DNA of 64,000 nucleotides from Coniferiporia sulphurascens (GCA_002794785.1 NBBA01000001.1:4898001-4962000), one strand, 5' to 3'; counted from the stretch's first letter, positions 36,377 to 48,820 are shown. Notes: generated from the letters alone by a model not told the origin. Translations and numbers: made by a program.

Positions 36377-38993
36377 TCAGAAGGTGACGAATGCACTGTT
36401 CTTTTTCTTCCCGAACGCGTATACAAGGCGCGCGCTAAGGTATACTCCGGACATGACACCGATAATAACACTTAACACTGCGTCCAAGATCAGAACAAAG
36501 TCAACAATGGGAAGAAAATGTGTACTTACTCTTTCGCGCCAAGGCCAATGATTGGGTGTACTCATCCTCGCCAGGTGCATTATATGAGCTTGCCAGGCCA
36601 CCAGCCTCTGCAAGGCCAGTCGGGATGAGCAGCCATATACCCGTGAGCATGATCGTAAACGCCGTGCCGCCCATCTTGCGTGAGTAAACGTTGCCGAGCA
36701 GACTGACGACGAAGCTACCGAGCAGCGCGGTATAGTCAGGATGGCCTGCGAGACCCATACGCCGATTCGCGAGCTGCGTCACTGCAGTGCTCGTGCAGCT
36801 GATGAGCACCATCACAGGCATCTGCGTGCTGCGAACGGGCTGCGCTCGCTTCATACTTAGCACGAGATTCAGCACGGGCAGCAGCACGAACAACGAATAC
36901 CAAGGCAATGGGCGTAGCAGCCACGGCCATTGGGGGTCACGCACACACCCATTAACGACGTTCGTCGTCGCCGCCGCGGCCACCTCTTGGAATGACCAGG
37001 TTCCCGTTAGATTCTGTGGGCTCAGCCACGCAGGTGTTGTGTCGTTTGTGCTGAAGAACGTCCCATTGAACGTTTCATACTTGTCCGCCATACCCGCCAC
37101 GATACGCCGTCCGTGCGAGTCGAAATGTAGCCAAATGTCTGAGCCCACCGTGAGGCCGAAACCAAGGTAAAGGGACGTCATGAGGCCAGCGACAACTTTT
37201 GATGATCCAAGATTAACGTTTTTACTCGCGATGTCGAGAACGCCAGACACTGCAGGCGAAATATTAGTATACGGAGTTTAATAGAACGAAAAGGGAGCCA
37301 TACGCATTATAGAACCGGGGAGCATCCCGGCTACGCCCGTAGACGATATCGACTGGTAGCAGAAGACCTGGTTTGGCACTCGGACACTCAAAGCTCTAGC
37401 GACAAGTGATACGATCCCAGCGACAAAGATGCTAGGAAAGCCCTTCAGCACGTATTCTCAGAGCTAAGAAAACCAAACTCACTCTGCACCACTTGAACTC
37501 AGTTCACTCCTTGAAGCACGCTGCTGGGCGAAGAACACAAGCAAGCTCAGGACTCCCGAAACCCACATATCATTCAAGCTTCCACCGAATGAACTCCCGC
37601 ATAGTATGAATCCCTGCACAAAGGTAAGGACGAATTGCGTTTTCTTCGAGTACAGAGGTGCGCGGGCTAAAAGTTCCTCGATGCGTATACGACCCTCCGT
37701 CGCAGTGATTTCGTCGCGTACGACTGCACGGTACGCTTTGTGCGTCTCGTGGATGCGACCTAGGTCGAGTCCGGTGTCCGATTTAATCAGGAGCGTTTCG
37801 CTAGAGTGCTGCTCAGGTAAACCAAACGAGATCTGAACGCATCCAGGAGTGTGCACGAACTGTGCGGGTAGTTCAAAGATTAATGCGAGGGACGCAAGCT
37901 GGGGCTCAATACGGTGCGACGGCGAGCCGAAGAGGAGGAGGGCACGCGCAAGTGTAAGGATAAAACGATGTTGCGCACTTACGGCTTCAAGTTCGGATTA
38001 GTGCACACATTCGTAGAGGAATCGGGTCGGACGAAACTTACTGTCTCTGTTATAAACGATACGGTGCCTTTGCACCTTACGCCTGTCCCTGTACGTTAAA
38101 CTGTGCCCTTTCCCGCCGTCGTTATCATTGTTGTTGTCCCCTGTCAGATTGTGACGGAGATTCTGAAGGAAAAAGGGCGCCTCACGTCCTCTATCTCTTT
38201 TAGGTTCACCATAGAGCTGAACATCTGCATCCGCCGCCAGCGAGTTTTGAACATCATCTTCTCCGTTCATGTGGATCGCGCGGATAAACATATCACGGTC
38301 GTACTCATCTCCATGTCCGCCGTGGGCTGACTGCGCTTCTTCATCTCCATCGGGGTCGCTGAAAGAGTTTCGCCGACTGACGGATGCAGAAAGCGGCGGA
38401 GACAAAATGGGAGGTTCTGCGGTGAACTTGTTGAACTGGGCGCGCAGACGAGCCATAAGTGGCAGGCGCTTTGGCGGAGGTGCATCGAACTGGTGATAAC
38501 TAGGCAGGTAGTAGTGATTCGGATCCGTAAATGGAATGGAAACATTGGTATAAGGGCCAGGGGGAAGTCGTGAGCGAGAATGGTCTTGTGGAGGAGTCTG
38601 TGGGTCTTGAAGGGAGGAGTCAAACTGGCTTTGGAACATCGAGCGACTCTGAGCCGTTGGTGACCTGTAATCAGATTCATAGGTGCGCGGGGGGACTTTA
38701 GGACCAGATTGTCTCTTTCTAACAGTTTTGGGACTGTTTTGGCTCCCAGAGAAAACGGTCGAGCCATCATTACTGCTGTGCTTGGCGGAGAGTTCAGGAA
38801 TGACATTGAGGTTCGCGCGCACTGAATCGCGAGGGTTTGTCGCCTGGAGGGCGCCACGAGTACGGGAAGAAGAATCAGAAGGCCGACGGTCCCTGTTGCC
38901 GTTTTGACGGGAAACATGGCCAGGAATAGCGGTATGTGGGTTGGAGATAACACGAGGTCGGCGTCCCGAGGAGGACGGCGCCGAGTCTGTCAT
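36377..38993 (-). CDS. ThrE/Prm10-like multi-pass membrane transporter
   Basis: The gene encodes a long disordered Ser/Pro-rich N-terminus (MTDSAPSSSGRRPRVISNPH, ATG at 38993) followed by a ThrE (DUF1212) domain: RFILTLARALLLFGSPSHRI, FVHTPGCVQISFGLPEQ, and several membrane helices. The second half resembles ThrE_2, with SIMSGVLDIASKNVNLGSSK, YSLFVLLPVLNLVLS, TALLGSFVVSLLGNVYSRKM and GIWLLIPTGLAEAGGL, and the last exon MLSVIIGVMSGVYLSARLVY. ThrE proteins export threonine and other small solutes in bacteria. The fungal Prm10-like members are pheromone-regulated or vacuolar membrane proteins of unknown substrate. Family placement is firm, the transported compound is not. Confidence 0.78.
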
Positions 38994-39661
38994 TGTGCAT
39001 GAAAGAACAAGGAGCACGTTCAGTCCGCTGAATTTTTAGTCTCATAATCTCCCGAAAAGCGATGCATTCAAAAGGGGGCTGGCTGGTTGGTCGGGTTGCC
39101 TGACTTCAGCAAATATTGGGGCTGACATTAGCCTGGCTAGGCCACAGATTGTATACCACAGGTCAGAAAAAGCCTTGCATAGCAAAGACCTCGAATGTCG
39201 TCCATGTATGTTCAGGTTGTTAAGACTATCCGGTAATTCGCGGAAGATCACGAAAGCCTAAGGACTGCCGTTCAAGAATTTCTAGCAGTATCACAGAACG
39301 ACAGCTTAGCGCATTTGAAGCACTTAATATATGGAAGTTTCTTAAGAGACCCTTGTGTATTTCGAGTGTTACGGGGAGTTTTGAGGACACTGAATTTGTT
39401 CGTAAAAAGTTTCATGGCCCTCAACGGGTTCAGTTTGAGGTTGACTCTGAAGATTCAGAAGAAGAGACGACCCTGAGAGATCACGTGCTCCTCAGGCGCA
39501 AAGCCAAACAGACATAAACAACACGGTCACGCCTTGTTTGACTAGCTGAGTTCTAATTCTGTGTCGTTTTAAACACCTGGCAGTTCCAAGCCTTTCGACC
39601 CTAACCAACCTCTCGCTTTCCCAACCCTCCCGTATAGATCCGTTCGACATCGTCTGAAAAG
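38994..39661. other. divergent spacer with an orphan coding-like frame
   Basis: This 668-base region lies between divergent starts of the ThrE-like and HMG-like genes. It holds the promoters and, at 39224-39517 on the plus strand, an open frame without ATG, listed separately. Confidence 0.4.
39224..39517 (+). pseudogene. orphan open frame without start codon, possibly a terminal exon or gene remnant
   Basis: After a TAA at 39221 the frame stays open for 97 codons to a TAA at 39515. The product looks protein-like rather than random: ITERQLSAFEALNIWKFLKR, then FEDTEFVRKKFHGPQRVQFE, an acidic patch VDSEDSEEETTL, and a basic end LLRRKAKQT. No ATG lies in frame and no family is recognised. It could be the last exon of a small gene whose 5' exons lie in 39000-39220, or a decayed remnant. 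Confidence 0.3.
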
Positions 39662-40221
39662 ATGCCTCGTGTAGCAACTGGTGAGTACCAAGTGATTTAC
39701 CGATTACGCACGCTGATGGCTGGTCCTCGATATGCAGAGAAAAAGACAAAGGTTGCGACGAAGGCTGCCAACACCAGGACTAGCAAGGCGAAGGATGAGG
39801 ATAAGCCTGGTACGTACATCGATAAGGTTGAGAGGGAACTGTAGCTGACGTATGTCATCTTCGCTCTCTAGCCAAGGCCAAGCGAGCGCCCAGCGCATAC
39901 AACCTTTTCATGCAGAAAGAACTACAGGAATGGAGGAAAAACAACAAAGATGGGAAGATTAAGGACGGCATGGTAGCTGTGAGTATCAGACTTCGCTCAC
40001 TCTAACGGACTGTTCGCTGACAAATGTCCATACAGGTTGCGGCGTTATGGCGCGATTCACCGGAGAACCCAAAGCGTGGACAGACACCAGCTGCGAAGAG
40101 GGCCCCCAAGCCAAAAGTCAGCAAGGAAAACGCCAAAGAGAAGGTCAAGAAGCCTAAGGCAAAAAAGAAGGAGGCCTCTTCTGAGGAAGAGGAGGTTGAA
40201 GATGATGAGGACGACGAGTGA
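39662..40221 (+). CDS. small HMG-box/YABBY-like chromatin protein
   Basis: Four exons (39662-39680, 39738-39809, 39872-39978, 40036-40221) give 127 residues. A basic lead (MPRVATEKKTKVATKAANTR) precedes a compact HMG-like core, KRAPSAYNLFMQKELQEW with GMVAVAALWRDSPENPKRGQ. This pattern is typical of fungal small HMG/YABBY-related proteins. A Lys-rich linker and an acidic tail of Glu and Asp (SSEEEEVEDDEDDE) follow, as in many HMGB-type chromatin proteins. A role in DNA bending or chromatin is inferred from this composition. The start is supported by the in-frame splice to EKKTKV. Confidence 0.72.
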
Positions 40222-41028
40222 ATAGATCGCGCGTTATAGTGAGCATAGCCTCGTGCATAGTCAACGTTCTCTGAGACCCAACTTATGGCACAATAATAGC
40301 TGACAGCTTCTCATCGATCTGATCATCTCGATCATCTGCATACCTGATACGGAGCGCCGCCGACGCTGCCGAATACGATATCCTATTCATTCCTCAACTC
40401 TTTCGACTCCGCTGCCAGTGAATGCAGTTTAGACACCTTTCCTGTACCCACTCTTTATAGCCTGCGTGTGCGTATGTGGCAGTCAGTCCTCTGTCCCAGC
40501 TTCATGGACTACTTTGCCCAGACTCGTTTTCATCTTCGTCTTTGGTCCTGCTGGTCTCGTTCGGTTCTGGGTTCGCGCTCGAAATATTGTGAATGTAAAC
40601 ATGTACAGTACAATGTGTCTGCTAATAATTTAAAGTTTCTCCTAATGCTACCGGTGTGTTAAGTATGCTGGGTCGACCCGGCTTATCTCATGATCGATTC
40701 ACCAAGGCTTTCGTAGTGAACGCTGTCCGCTCATTATTCGTGGTGAGCATGCATACGTGTATGTACTCGCAAATGTGTTTGAATTATGAGGAACAAACGT
40801 ATATACAGTACAAGACTAGATGTCGGGATGGGAGCTTTGAGTGAAGAGGTTTCAGTTATACAAGAAGCCGAATCTAACCAGACGGCGGAACAACAAATCG
40901 GATCTGGCGGGATAATTTAAGATAGGGTATGCAAGTGGGAACAACAGCCGGAGCGCAACAACAGTCAGCTAAACAGGTTAAGGATGAGAAGGGGTAGAAA
41001 CCATTCGCAGGTAGAAAAGGGAGAGTTT
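40222..41028. other. convergent spacer between HMG-like and coiled-coil genes
   Basis: About 800 bases of 3' flanking sequence for both neighbours. No open frame with motifs, RNA gene or repeat is supported. Confidence 0.45.
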
Positions 41029-43880
41029 TTAATCGTCGTACAGGCCATTTGTCGTTCGCACAAACGGCGTGTGGCCAAAGGACATGCGGGATGCGGGACG
41101 GCTTCGCTCGCTCGCAGCTCTTCCTTCCCGGTAGACCGTAGAAGCCGTCCGGGAGCTGGGAAGTGGCGCGCGTCGCGCAGCAGACGTGGTTGATTGCGCC
41201 TGTGAAGTCGGCGAAGCGAGACCCCCGAAATCACCGAACCCTGGTTGTCCAAAGTCGAATGTAGATGCGCGCGAGGGCGGACGCACAGGTCCCGACGCAC
41301 CGCGACCCGTCACGCTGTGGCCACCACCGCTGCGCCCACCCACACTGCGCCCGTCGTCATAGGGGTACGCACCGCGCCGAGATGTCGTATGAGGCGAATC
41401 CTGAGAACTGCTCAGGTCCGGATCTGTGTCGGGGTCGTGGAACGCGTTTGTGTCCCCATTCGAGACGGCGTCAGAGTGCGCTCTACGGTGCGAGTGCGGC
41501 TGTTGACTAGGGTGATGTTCGGCACTGAAGTAGTCAGCCGCACTACCTGAGCGTGCAGGGAGCCCACTAATCGAATCTGCACCCCGTCGGTGGGCGGTAG
41601 GGGTTTTTGACATCGACCGGCTTGGAGGTCCGCCGCCAGTTGCGCCGTATCGCGGATCAGTCGGAAAAGACCCATCATGGAACGGCCCGGGTGGAGCATA
41701 GCCACCCATTGGGACTCCGGGAGTGACCGCTCCCGGAGCGAAGTGCTGCGAAGGATAACCTCCACTGGGAACCGGTGCGGAGACGCGACGAGCACCCGAG
41801 CCTATGCTCCCACTTGGGCCACCTAGACCCATATTCTCCGAACGTGGACTCACAGAAGATCCATATCTGAAACCCGTCCTCGACGCGGGTCGGTCATGGG
41901 CAGAGTTCCTGGAGGTGGGCGGATGAGCAGAATACACGGGCGCTGTGGACTGCTCTGGCGAAAACATCACTGGTTGGGGATTAAACGGAGACAGGTGTGC
42001 AGGGAGAGTGGCAACTGTTGCGATTGTATCAGTGGATTCCGGCCTGGACTATATAAGCGTCAGCTAAAGCGCAGGAAGAAAGACGTCCAACGTACTGGAG
42101 GCTCTATGACAATCCCTGGTACAGAACTCTCGGAGGAGTATCCTCTGCCCACGTCTCGCAGCTGCGCAACCCGCGATGGCCGAGGGAAGGATCCTGCATC
42201 TGATTGAATGCCTGGGCTTGAGATCGTGCTCGAGGAGCTAACGGATGTGACTCTGGGCCGCGTAAAACCGGCTGAGGACGGAGGCCGCACTGTTGAAGGA
42301 CGGGAAGGGATATAATTTTGGCCAGGCGCTGGAAGGGGGACGATCTAGGCGCTCGAGATTAGAACTCCTTATGCCACATTAGTAAAGGTTTAAAAATACT
42401 TACTTCTTCCTGCTGTGGGAGCGAATCAAACTGCATACCTGTTCTCTGCGTATGACCTCGCCTCTGTCTAGGTGTCCTCGAGTCGGAACGCATTGGGAAC
42501 TCGTGGCTATCGCTTGACGTAGATGTCGAGTACGATTCCGAATAGACTTGCTCAGCAGATGCCGGAGGAACATCCCTTGAGTGAATGTGAGCATGTATGT
42601 GACTGTGTGGGGGCTGCTGGGGATGGCGGGGATGGGTGTTGAAATGGGCTGATTGACTGTATGGGTCTCGATCACGTTGAGAAAACATCGCGGTTCGCGA
42701 CATTGGACGCATTGCATGGGAAGAGGGTGGACGCGGCGCCGTCATGTTGACGACATCGGGGACAGATGCGGATACAGGTAACGGTGAGCGTACTATAATG
42801 TGGTCTGGGATGGGCCTTGAATCCGGCATAATCATGTCATGAGCCGCATTTGGAGGCATCTGCTGATAATAAATGTCCTCCCGGGTGTCTTGACGGAAAG
42901 GTGGTGTCATGGCTGATTGACGCGGGTTGGGACGACGAACTGGACCCCGGGGTATGATAGGTACAGAAGCTGGAGGGGGTACCGGCAACGGGGCAGTACC
43001 ATCGGTAGACTCGGGAGCTCGTACATGAGCCGCTTGATATTGTTGCGGCTGAGGCATCTCTCGACTTGCGGCTTGCTGGATGGCCTCTTCCTCTTCAACG
43101 TCGTCATCCTCTTCCTCGACGAGCGGAGGCCTATCCCCACCTCTTAATTCTCTTGGGACGGGTGGAACCGGCTCGTTCATCATTAGCTCTCTCAGTACCT
43201 CCTCCCGCCCCTGTCTCCATCCCTCTTCTCGCGCACGGCGAGCCAGTTCGGCCCCTTTGATTTTGTGGGTAGCAACGCGCATCTTCTCCATCGCACTCTC
43301 AGCTCTTTGGAGTTCCAGATCGCTCTGCGATATCATATCATTCGCGCGCCTAAGCTGTGACTGAGCGTTCTCGAATTGAAGTTTGTACAGTTTGAGCTCG
43401 GCTTGCAGGCGCGCTGCCTCTTGTTGAGAGGCGAGGTGGGCTCGGTGGGTTCCTTTAAGTTTCTCCGCCGTCTCGATCGCAGCGCGCTCAGCATCCACAG
43501 CCCGCTGCGACTCTGCGCGAAGTACGCCATATGCGCGCTCCAGCTGCACCTGTAGACGTTCTGCATCTGCCTTCTCTTCGATGAGGATGCGGACGAGCTC
43601 GCGACCCGACGAAGAGTTCTTCCTGCTTCGCCTGCCGGAGGACGCGCGCGAGCGACTGGTGAGGCGCGATTTTAATTCTGAGTCTGAATAGACATATTCG
43701 GTGCTATCGCGACCTTTTCCCTCTGTATAGTCGTCTTCAAGATCGCCAGCGAATCCACTGTCGTAGCCGTTGCCCGCCGGACTGAAAAACCAAGCCGTTA
43801 GTATGCTCCTGACAGAAAAAAACAGCATAAGTCTCGACTGACCCCCTGTGGTGAGAATGCGCGTGAAGTGTAGGCGGCAT
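41029..43880 (-). CDS. large coiled-coil protein with disordered, Ser/Pro-rich tail
   Basis: Exon 1 starts at 43880 with MPPTLHAHSHHRG and splices (donor gtcagt) to PAGNGYDSGFAGDLEDDYTE. A basic Ser-rich stretch is followed by one long coiled coil from about ELVRILIEEKADAERLQVQL through LKLYKLQFENAQSQLRRAND to MEKMRVATHKIKGAELARRA. An acidic patch (EEEDDDVEEEEA) then leads into several hundred low-complexity residues rich in Pro, Ser, His and Arg, with SRTASTVYREGRAASERSRP and the C-terminus FVRTTNGLYDD. At least three introns are present. No enzymatic domain is recognised. A scaffold or cytoskeletal role is possible but unproven. It is divergent from the F-box gene. Confidence 0.65.
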
Positions 43881-44273
43881 TCAAAGAGGGGGATGACGAT
43901 AGCAACGCAAGAGCTGCGTGCATTTCATAGTTCGAAGCTATTGGTAGAACTTCAGCCCGAGAGTTTGAGCAAACGATCACGTGCGCTTTCCGCCCATTAA
44001 TCAATGTTATTTTCCGTTTCCTTAAATCCAAGGACTTTAACTGGAAGTTGCACTTCATTTCATATGCCGCATTTGCGTACTCTCGCTGGGTATGATGTAT
44101 TGCGACCAGGTTATTATCGAACTTCGAAGGCGAGACTCGGGAGCATTCGCATCTGTACCTTTGCACGTGACTGCCTCAGCCTGCTTTTGCACTCGCCAAA
44201 GCCTCGAGCCTCTTCAAGTTGGCTAGTTGCGAGCCGCTGCGGCCCCCGCAAACATACTCTGCAACACCTCGAA
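43881..44273. other. divergent promoter region, coiled-coil gene / F-box gene
   Basis: This 393-base gap separates divergent start codons. The frame upstream of the F-box ATG is open to 44004, but it carries no family sequence and is probably 5' UTR. Confidence 0.45.
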
Positions 44274-46000
44274 ATGGTCGTCAGGATACTGCAGAAAGAT
44301 GCATGTGGAATTCTGCGCTTTCCAGAAGACATTCTGTTATCTATACTATGCACCTGCGAAGTCGAAGACGTCTTAGCGCTGGAGATGGTACACTTTCATA
44401 TAAGCATTTCCTGGTAGACCGCTCACCAAGGAGTATCAGACCTGCACGATGCTTCGCAAGCTTGTTGCGTCTCGTCCAGTTTGGCTTGCTCAGCTGCGGT
44501 CCCTGGATCAATATCACGCCCCCGATATCCCGCCCCACATATCACTGTCCAAGATTTCAGTACTTTCTTTACGGAGCAAAGTCCTTCGTGCAGTCAGGTC
44601 TTACAAGAGCTGGAGCCGTGGAGAATCGCCACGGTGTACGCAAGAGAAGATTGTGCGTTTACCAGAAGCCCCCTCGTACTTTCGTCGCGAGATGCCGGCG
44701 ATCACACTCGTACCGGGGGGAGAGTATCTGACGGTGTTTTGGCCAGAAGGCGTACTCGAGATCATCGACGTGCAGACCAGCCGAATAGTGTGGATGTATC
44801 CTCCGGTAAGCTGCCGGGACACGGTGAAAATGGAGGAGTTTGGCGTCGAGGCGCGGGACGATGGTAGTCTAACGCTTATAGCGTGCCTGCGAAGCATGTC
44901 ACCGCATCTCAGTGAGTCTATTAGTCTATAATACCCAGGAGTCTGTCTCAGTTTACTGAGGCCGGCCAGGTGAATCCACGGTCGTCTTCTTAGTAAACCG
45001 TGTCGAGCCCCAGAAGAATCGATCAGCGATCGTGTTTCAGCAGCTCTTTCACGAAGATCCGGACCAGTTCGATTTTGTCGAATGTGCGAAGATAAGTGGC
45101 GATATCGCTGTGGTGTGCATGACGAACAGAATTTGTGTGATAAACTGGGCAGACTTCAACTGTGTTGAACTATCCATGGTGGGCTTGGACGTCTTTTCCT
45201 TTGGACCTGATTGATCATATATGCGTATACAGGCACGCTATGTCGACTGCATCGAGATTGTAGGCTCACATATAGTCTGCGCACAACATGCTGAGGACGA
45301 CGATTCTTCCCTTGTGCTCATCTCTATCGATCACGTCTTTGAGTCTGCTATTCCCTCAAGAGCCCCGTCGCCTCTCTCGACTGAGCCTCGGTCAATGACT
45401 GGACGCTGGCGGCGACTCAACTACAGAGATGCCATATTACAGGTCATTCCGCTTGAACTACCGAAAACCAGTTCAATCATCACTCAGCGTCTCTCATTCT
45501 GCACACCTTCGTGGCAACTGCCACACTCATGTGGCCGGCTCCCTCAGGCTAGCACCATTCACTTCACGCAATTAATCGAACTCCCTGGTGACCCACGACA
45601 ATACATCAGCGTGCACAGGCTTACCTTCTGTCCTGGACAAAATCTCCACAAGTCATTGCTTCCGAATCCTCCCCTTGACCCAATCCCGAATTCGGGATCC
45701 CTGGTGCTGGATGACCAGGTGGTCATCCCTAACCCAGTCCCTGATACGGTATGCACGACGGGTGCAACTACGGTGACGCGGTCCGGCCGCGCGGTGATCG
45801 CGTGTGTGGAACGCGACTCCGGCGCGCCAGTTCACTTCGCTTTCAGTCTCGCCACTGTGGGAGAGACTTGTGTCAAACAATGTGGAATCATCGATATCCC
45901 ACGTAAAATGAAAGGACACAGCCTTGAAATGGAGACATACAGCGAGGCAGTCGTGTATGTGATCTTCCCGTCCAAGGTCGTCATCAGGTACTATGATTAA
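44274..46000 (+). CDS. F-box domain protein
   Basis: Four exons (44274-44387, 44440-44911, 44970-45178, 45233-46000) give 520 residues. The N-terminus contains an F-box: LRFPEDILLSILCTCEVEDV continuing as LALEMTCTMLRKLVASRPVW across a 52-nt intron. F-box proteins bring substrates to SCF ubiquitin ligases through Skp1. The rest is beta-rich with repeated blade-like motifs (ITLVPGGEYLTVFWPEGVLE, GDIAVVCMTNRICVINW, VGSHIVCAQH), suggesting a divergent propeller, but no clear WD40 signature is visible. Basidiomycete genomes carry many such F-box genes of unknown target. It ends SKVVIRYYD. Confidence 0.75.
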
Positions 46001-46342
46001 ACGTCCTACTTCACCCGGTTTCTTGTTTAAGTTTGTTTTCTTGGTTCCCAGCAAGATGTTGTGCATTTGGGACGCTCTCGTTACACTTTTCTGGTTTGCA
46101 TGTCAGGTTTGGATTCTATACCCTGTACTCTTCCTTCTTTTCCGTATCGTATGTAGTGAAATATTGAACATTTTTTTCACTACGCACATGCATGAGAGGC
46201 TAAATAAGGTATTGCCTACCGGAGATTCTCGGCGTGAATAAAATATTTGATGCCCCCGAGTCTATGCCGGGTCTGCGCTACTCCGATCCGTACCTCCACT
46301 ATCACCTCATCGTCTACAACATCTTCACATCCGACGAAAGCA
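46001..46342. other. spacer between F-box and phosphoglycerate mutase genes
   Basis: This 342-base tandem spacer holds the F-box 3' UTR and the promoter of the next gene. Nothing else is recognised. Confidence 0.5.
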
Positions 46343-48300
46343 ATGTCCGAGGTCAAGAACAAGGTCTGTTTGATGTGAGCAACGTCGTGCTTGTCATATG
46401 CTTCCAGATTTTACCGACTATATGCACACGCGCGTAGTGTTCACGATGGCTGGGGAATTGCGCCAGAGAAAGGCATGAAGGGCGACGCCATCGACGCGGG
46501 TACGACGACGAACATGGACGCCATTGCGGCGGACCACAATGTCCGTACTCTCGCGGCGCACGGCCTCGCCGTCGGGCTGAATGATGGGCTCATGGGCAAC
46601 TCGGAAGTCGGGTGAGTATGCGACCGCTCCCTATATGCACGCGTCATTGATGGCCTGCGCTAGCCACCTGAACATCGGTGCCGGGCGCATCGTCTGGCAG
46701 GATATCGTACGCATCGACCAGTCCATCAAAAAGCGCGAATTCCACAAGATGGACAGAATCCTCGAGTCGTTTAAGCACGCGAAGGAGGGCAATGGCCGTC
46801 TTCACCTCCTCGGGCTGGTGCGGCCACTCTAACGCCATAACTAATTATTGTATTGACTCATTAAATTTATTAGGTTTCTGATGGTGGTGTTCATTCGCAC
46901 ATAAAGCACCTCTTTGCCCTACTTGAGACTGCTAAGGAGCAGGAGATACCGAAGACCTTCGTCCACTTCTTTGGTGACGGCCGTGACACAGCGCCCGAGT
47001 CAGCGGCAGGCTACGCGAAGGAGCTGGTCGAATTTATAGAAAAGGAGAAGTACGGAGAACTCGCCACCATTGTCGGTCGCTACTATGCTATGGACCGTGA
47101 CAAGCGCTGGGAACGAGTCAAGATTGCCGTAGAAGCGTTGGTGAAGGGTGAGGGCGAGAAGGTAGAAGATGCAGTGAAGGCGATAGAGGAAAGGTACAAG
47201 AAGGGAGAAACTGACGAGTTCCTAAAGCCAATCATTGTCAACGGCGACGAGGGAAGAATCAAAGGTACGTTGTTCTAAAGCATTACAGTTACCACAGGCT
47301 TATATTATTTCAGAGGGTGACACGCTGTTCTTTTTCAACTATCGTTCGGATCGTATGCGTGAGCTGGCCACTGTCCTTGGTCTTGAAGATAAGCCCATGG
47401 AAGTCGATGTCCCCAAGGACCTCGTAAGTGTTTCTGGTTCCTCAGTCTTCATCTTAGACACTCACCAACGCGCCGATTAGAACATTACAACCATGTCGCG
47501 CTATAATTCAGCTTTTCCTTTCAGGTTGCCTTCCCCCCACAAGCTATGACGAACGTCCTTGCGGAGACGCTCGCCAAGCAGGGTGTCAACCAGGCACATG
47601 TTGCTGAGACTGAGAAGTACGCGCACGTTACTTTCTTCTTCAATGGAGGCGTCGAGAAACAGTTCGGGGCAGAGGAACGCTTCATGATCCCATCACCGAA
47701 GGTTCCGACGTACGACCAGCAGCCAGAAATGAGCGTACAGGGTGTCGCAGACAAAGTGGCAGAACTCGTGAAGAAAGGCGAGTACGAGTTTGTCATGTGC
47801 AACTTTGCTCCTCCCGATATGGTATGTATTACTTTGCAAGAGCGATGCATGGACGACTTGACTTAGTTCTTCTGCTGTGTGGATAGGTGGGACACACCGG
47901 AAAATTCGACGCTGCGGTCAAGGCGATCACCGCCACGGACGCAGCTGTTGGTACAGTGTACAAAGCGTGCGAAGAGGCTGGTTACATCTTGCTTGTCACG
48001 GCCGACCACGGGAATGCGGAGCAGATGATCAACCTGGAGACAAATGAGCCCCACACAGCTCACACGACGAACAAAGTGCCGTTCATCATGACTGGCGACC
48101 CGAAGAAGTTCAGTTTCGTCGAAGACGAGGAGGGTAAGGATGAGGAGGCGGGAGCATTGTGCGATGTGGCGCCGACAGTATTGGACCTCTTAGGTCTCTC
48201 CATCCCCGAAGGTACGCGTCTCCGAAAAACCCAAAGACGGAAGCTCACCATAATGCAAACTTTAGAGATGACGGGTCGCTCATTATTGGATCGCAAGTAA
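46343..48300 (+). CDS. gpmI: 2,3-bisphosphoglycerate-independent phosphoglycerate mutase, with a possible frameshift
   Basis: This is the glycolytic iPGM that interconverts 3- and 2-phosphoglycerate using two metal ions. The start at 46343 gives MSEVKNKVCLIVHDGWGIAP. The motif GLMGNSEVGHLNIGAG carries the catalytic Ser, followed by SDGGVHSHIKHLFALLE, FGDGRDTAPES, ATIVGRYYAMDRDKRWER, FFFNYRSDRMREL, and the metal-binding VTADHGNAEQM with the C-terminal PFIMTGD and CDVAPTVLDLLGL. Between 47481 and 47524 an exon-like block encodes ITTMSRYNSAFPF, but it is 44 nt long where 45 is needed. The flanking frames therefore disagree unless this block is spliced out with a longer intron (47424-47524). All other junctions keep frame. 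Confidence 0.88.
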
Positions 48301-48610
48301 GGGGAAGGCTGGTGCGTAGTACCTATTTTTAATATATTTCCAAACTTACTTTTCTCTCCACTTCTCTAGTATCCGGATTTAAGCGAATTAGGCTACGTGT
48401 GCACGTTAAGGAATGCGATCGGAGAAATCTAGAATGTGTACTGTTAATAGATCTTAGAATCAACTTGTACAGCCTAGCTCAATGAAAATACTCATCTCAC
48501 CCGTTGCTTCGGCTTTATGAAATTTGGCACGTTTCGATTCCTCGTTTGCGAGACTTCCGGTTCGGTTCGGTTCTGCCAGAATAACAGCGAGTAAAGATGG
48601 CCTGTTGAGC

Positions 48611-48820
48611 ATGAGTAATCCTAGCTTTTCGCTGGGTGGTGGATACCTGCGCCTTGCACGTCGAAAAGAACAGGAGCAGCGCGAAGCAAAGAGGTGGCGA
48701 CGAGTTTTGGACCAGGTGAGTTTTCTTTTTCTTTCTCGGGGAGATGAGCAGACACAGGAACCGGAATTTAGCTACCGTGTTTAGGGGGAGGAGTGTTACT
48801 TTGTCAAATCAACATGGTGA
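48611..48820 (+). CDS. candidate 46-residue two-exon microprotein
   Basis: The ATG at 48611 opens MSNPSFSLGGGYLRLARRKE and then QEQREAKRWRRVLDQ, ending exactly at a consensus gtgagt donor (48716). A pyrimidine-rich intron of 69 nt ends at tttag (48784). The second exon gives GEECYFVKSTW and a TGA at 48818. Both exons join in frame. Composition is helical and basic. No family is recognised, and the model rests on splice signals and composition only. Confidence 0.3.

Noticed and set aside
44004..44273. N-terminal extension of the F-box protein in the open upstream frame
   Set aside because: The extension has no F-box family sequence, and the ATG at 44274 directly precedes the F-box.
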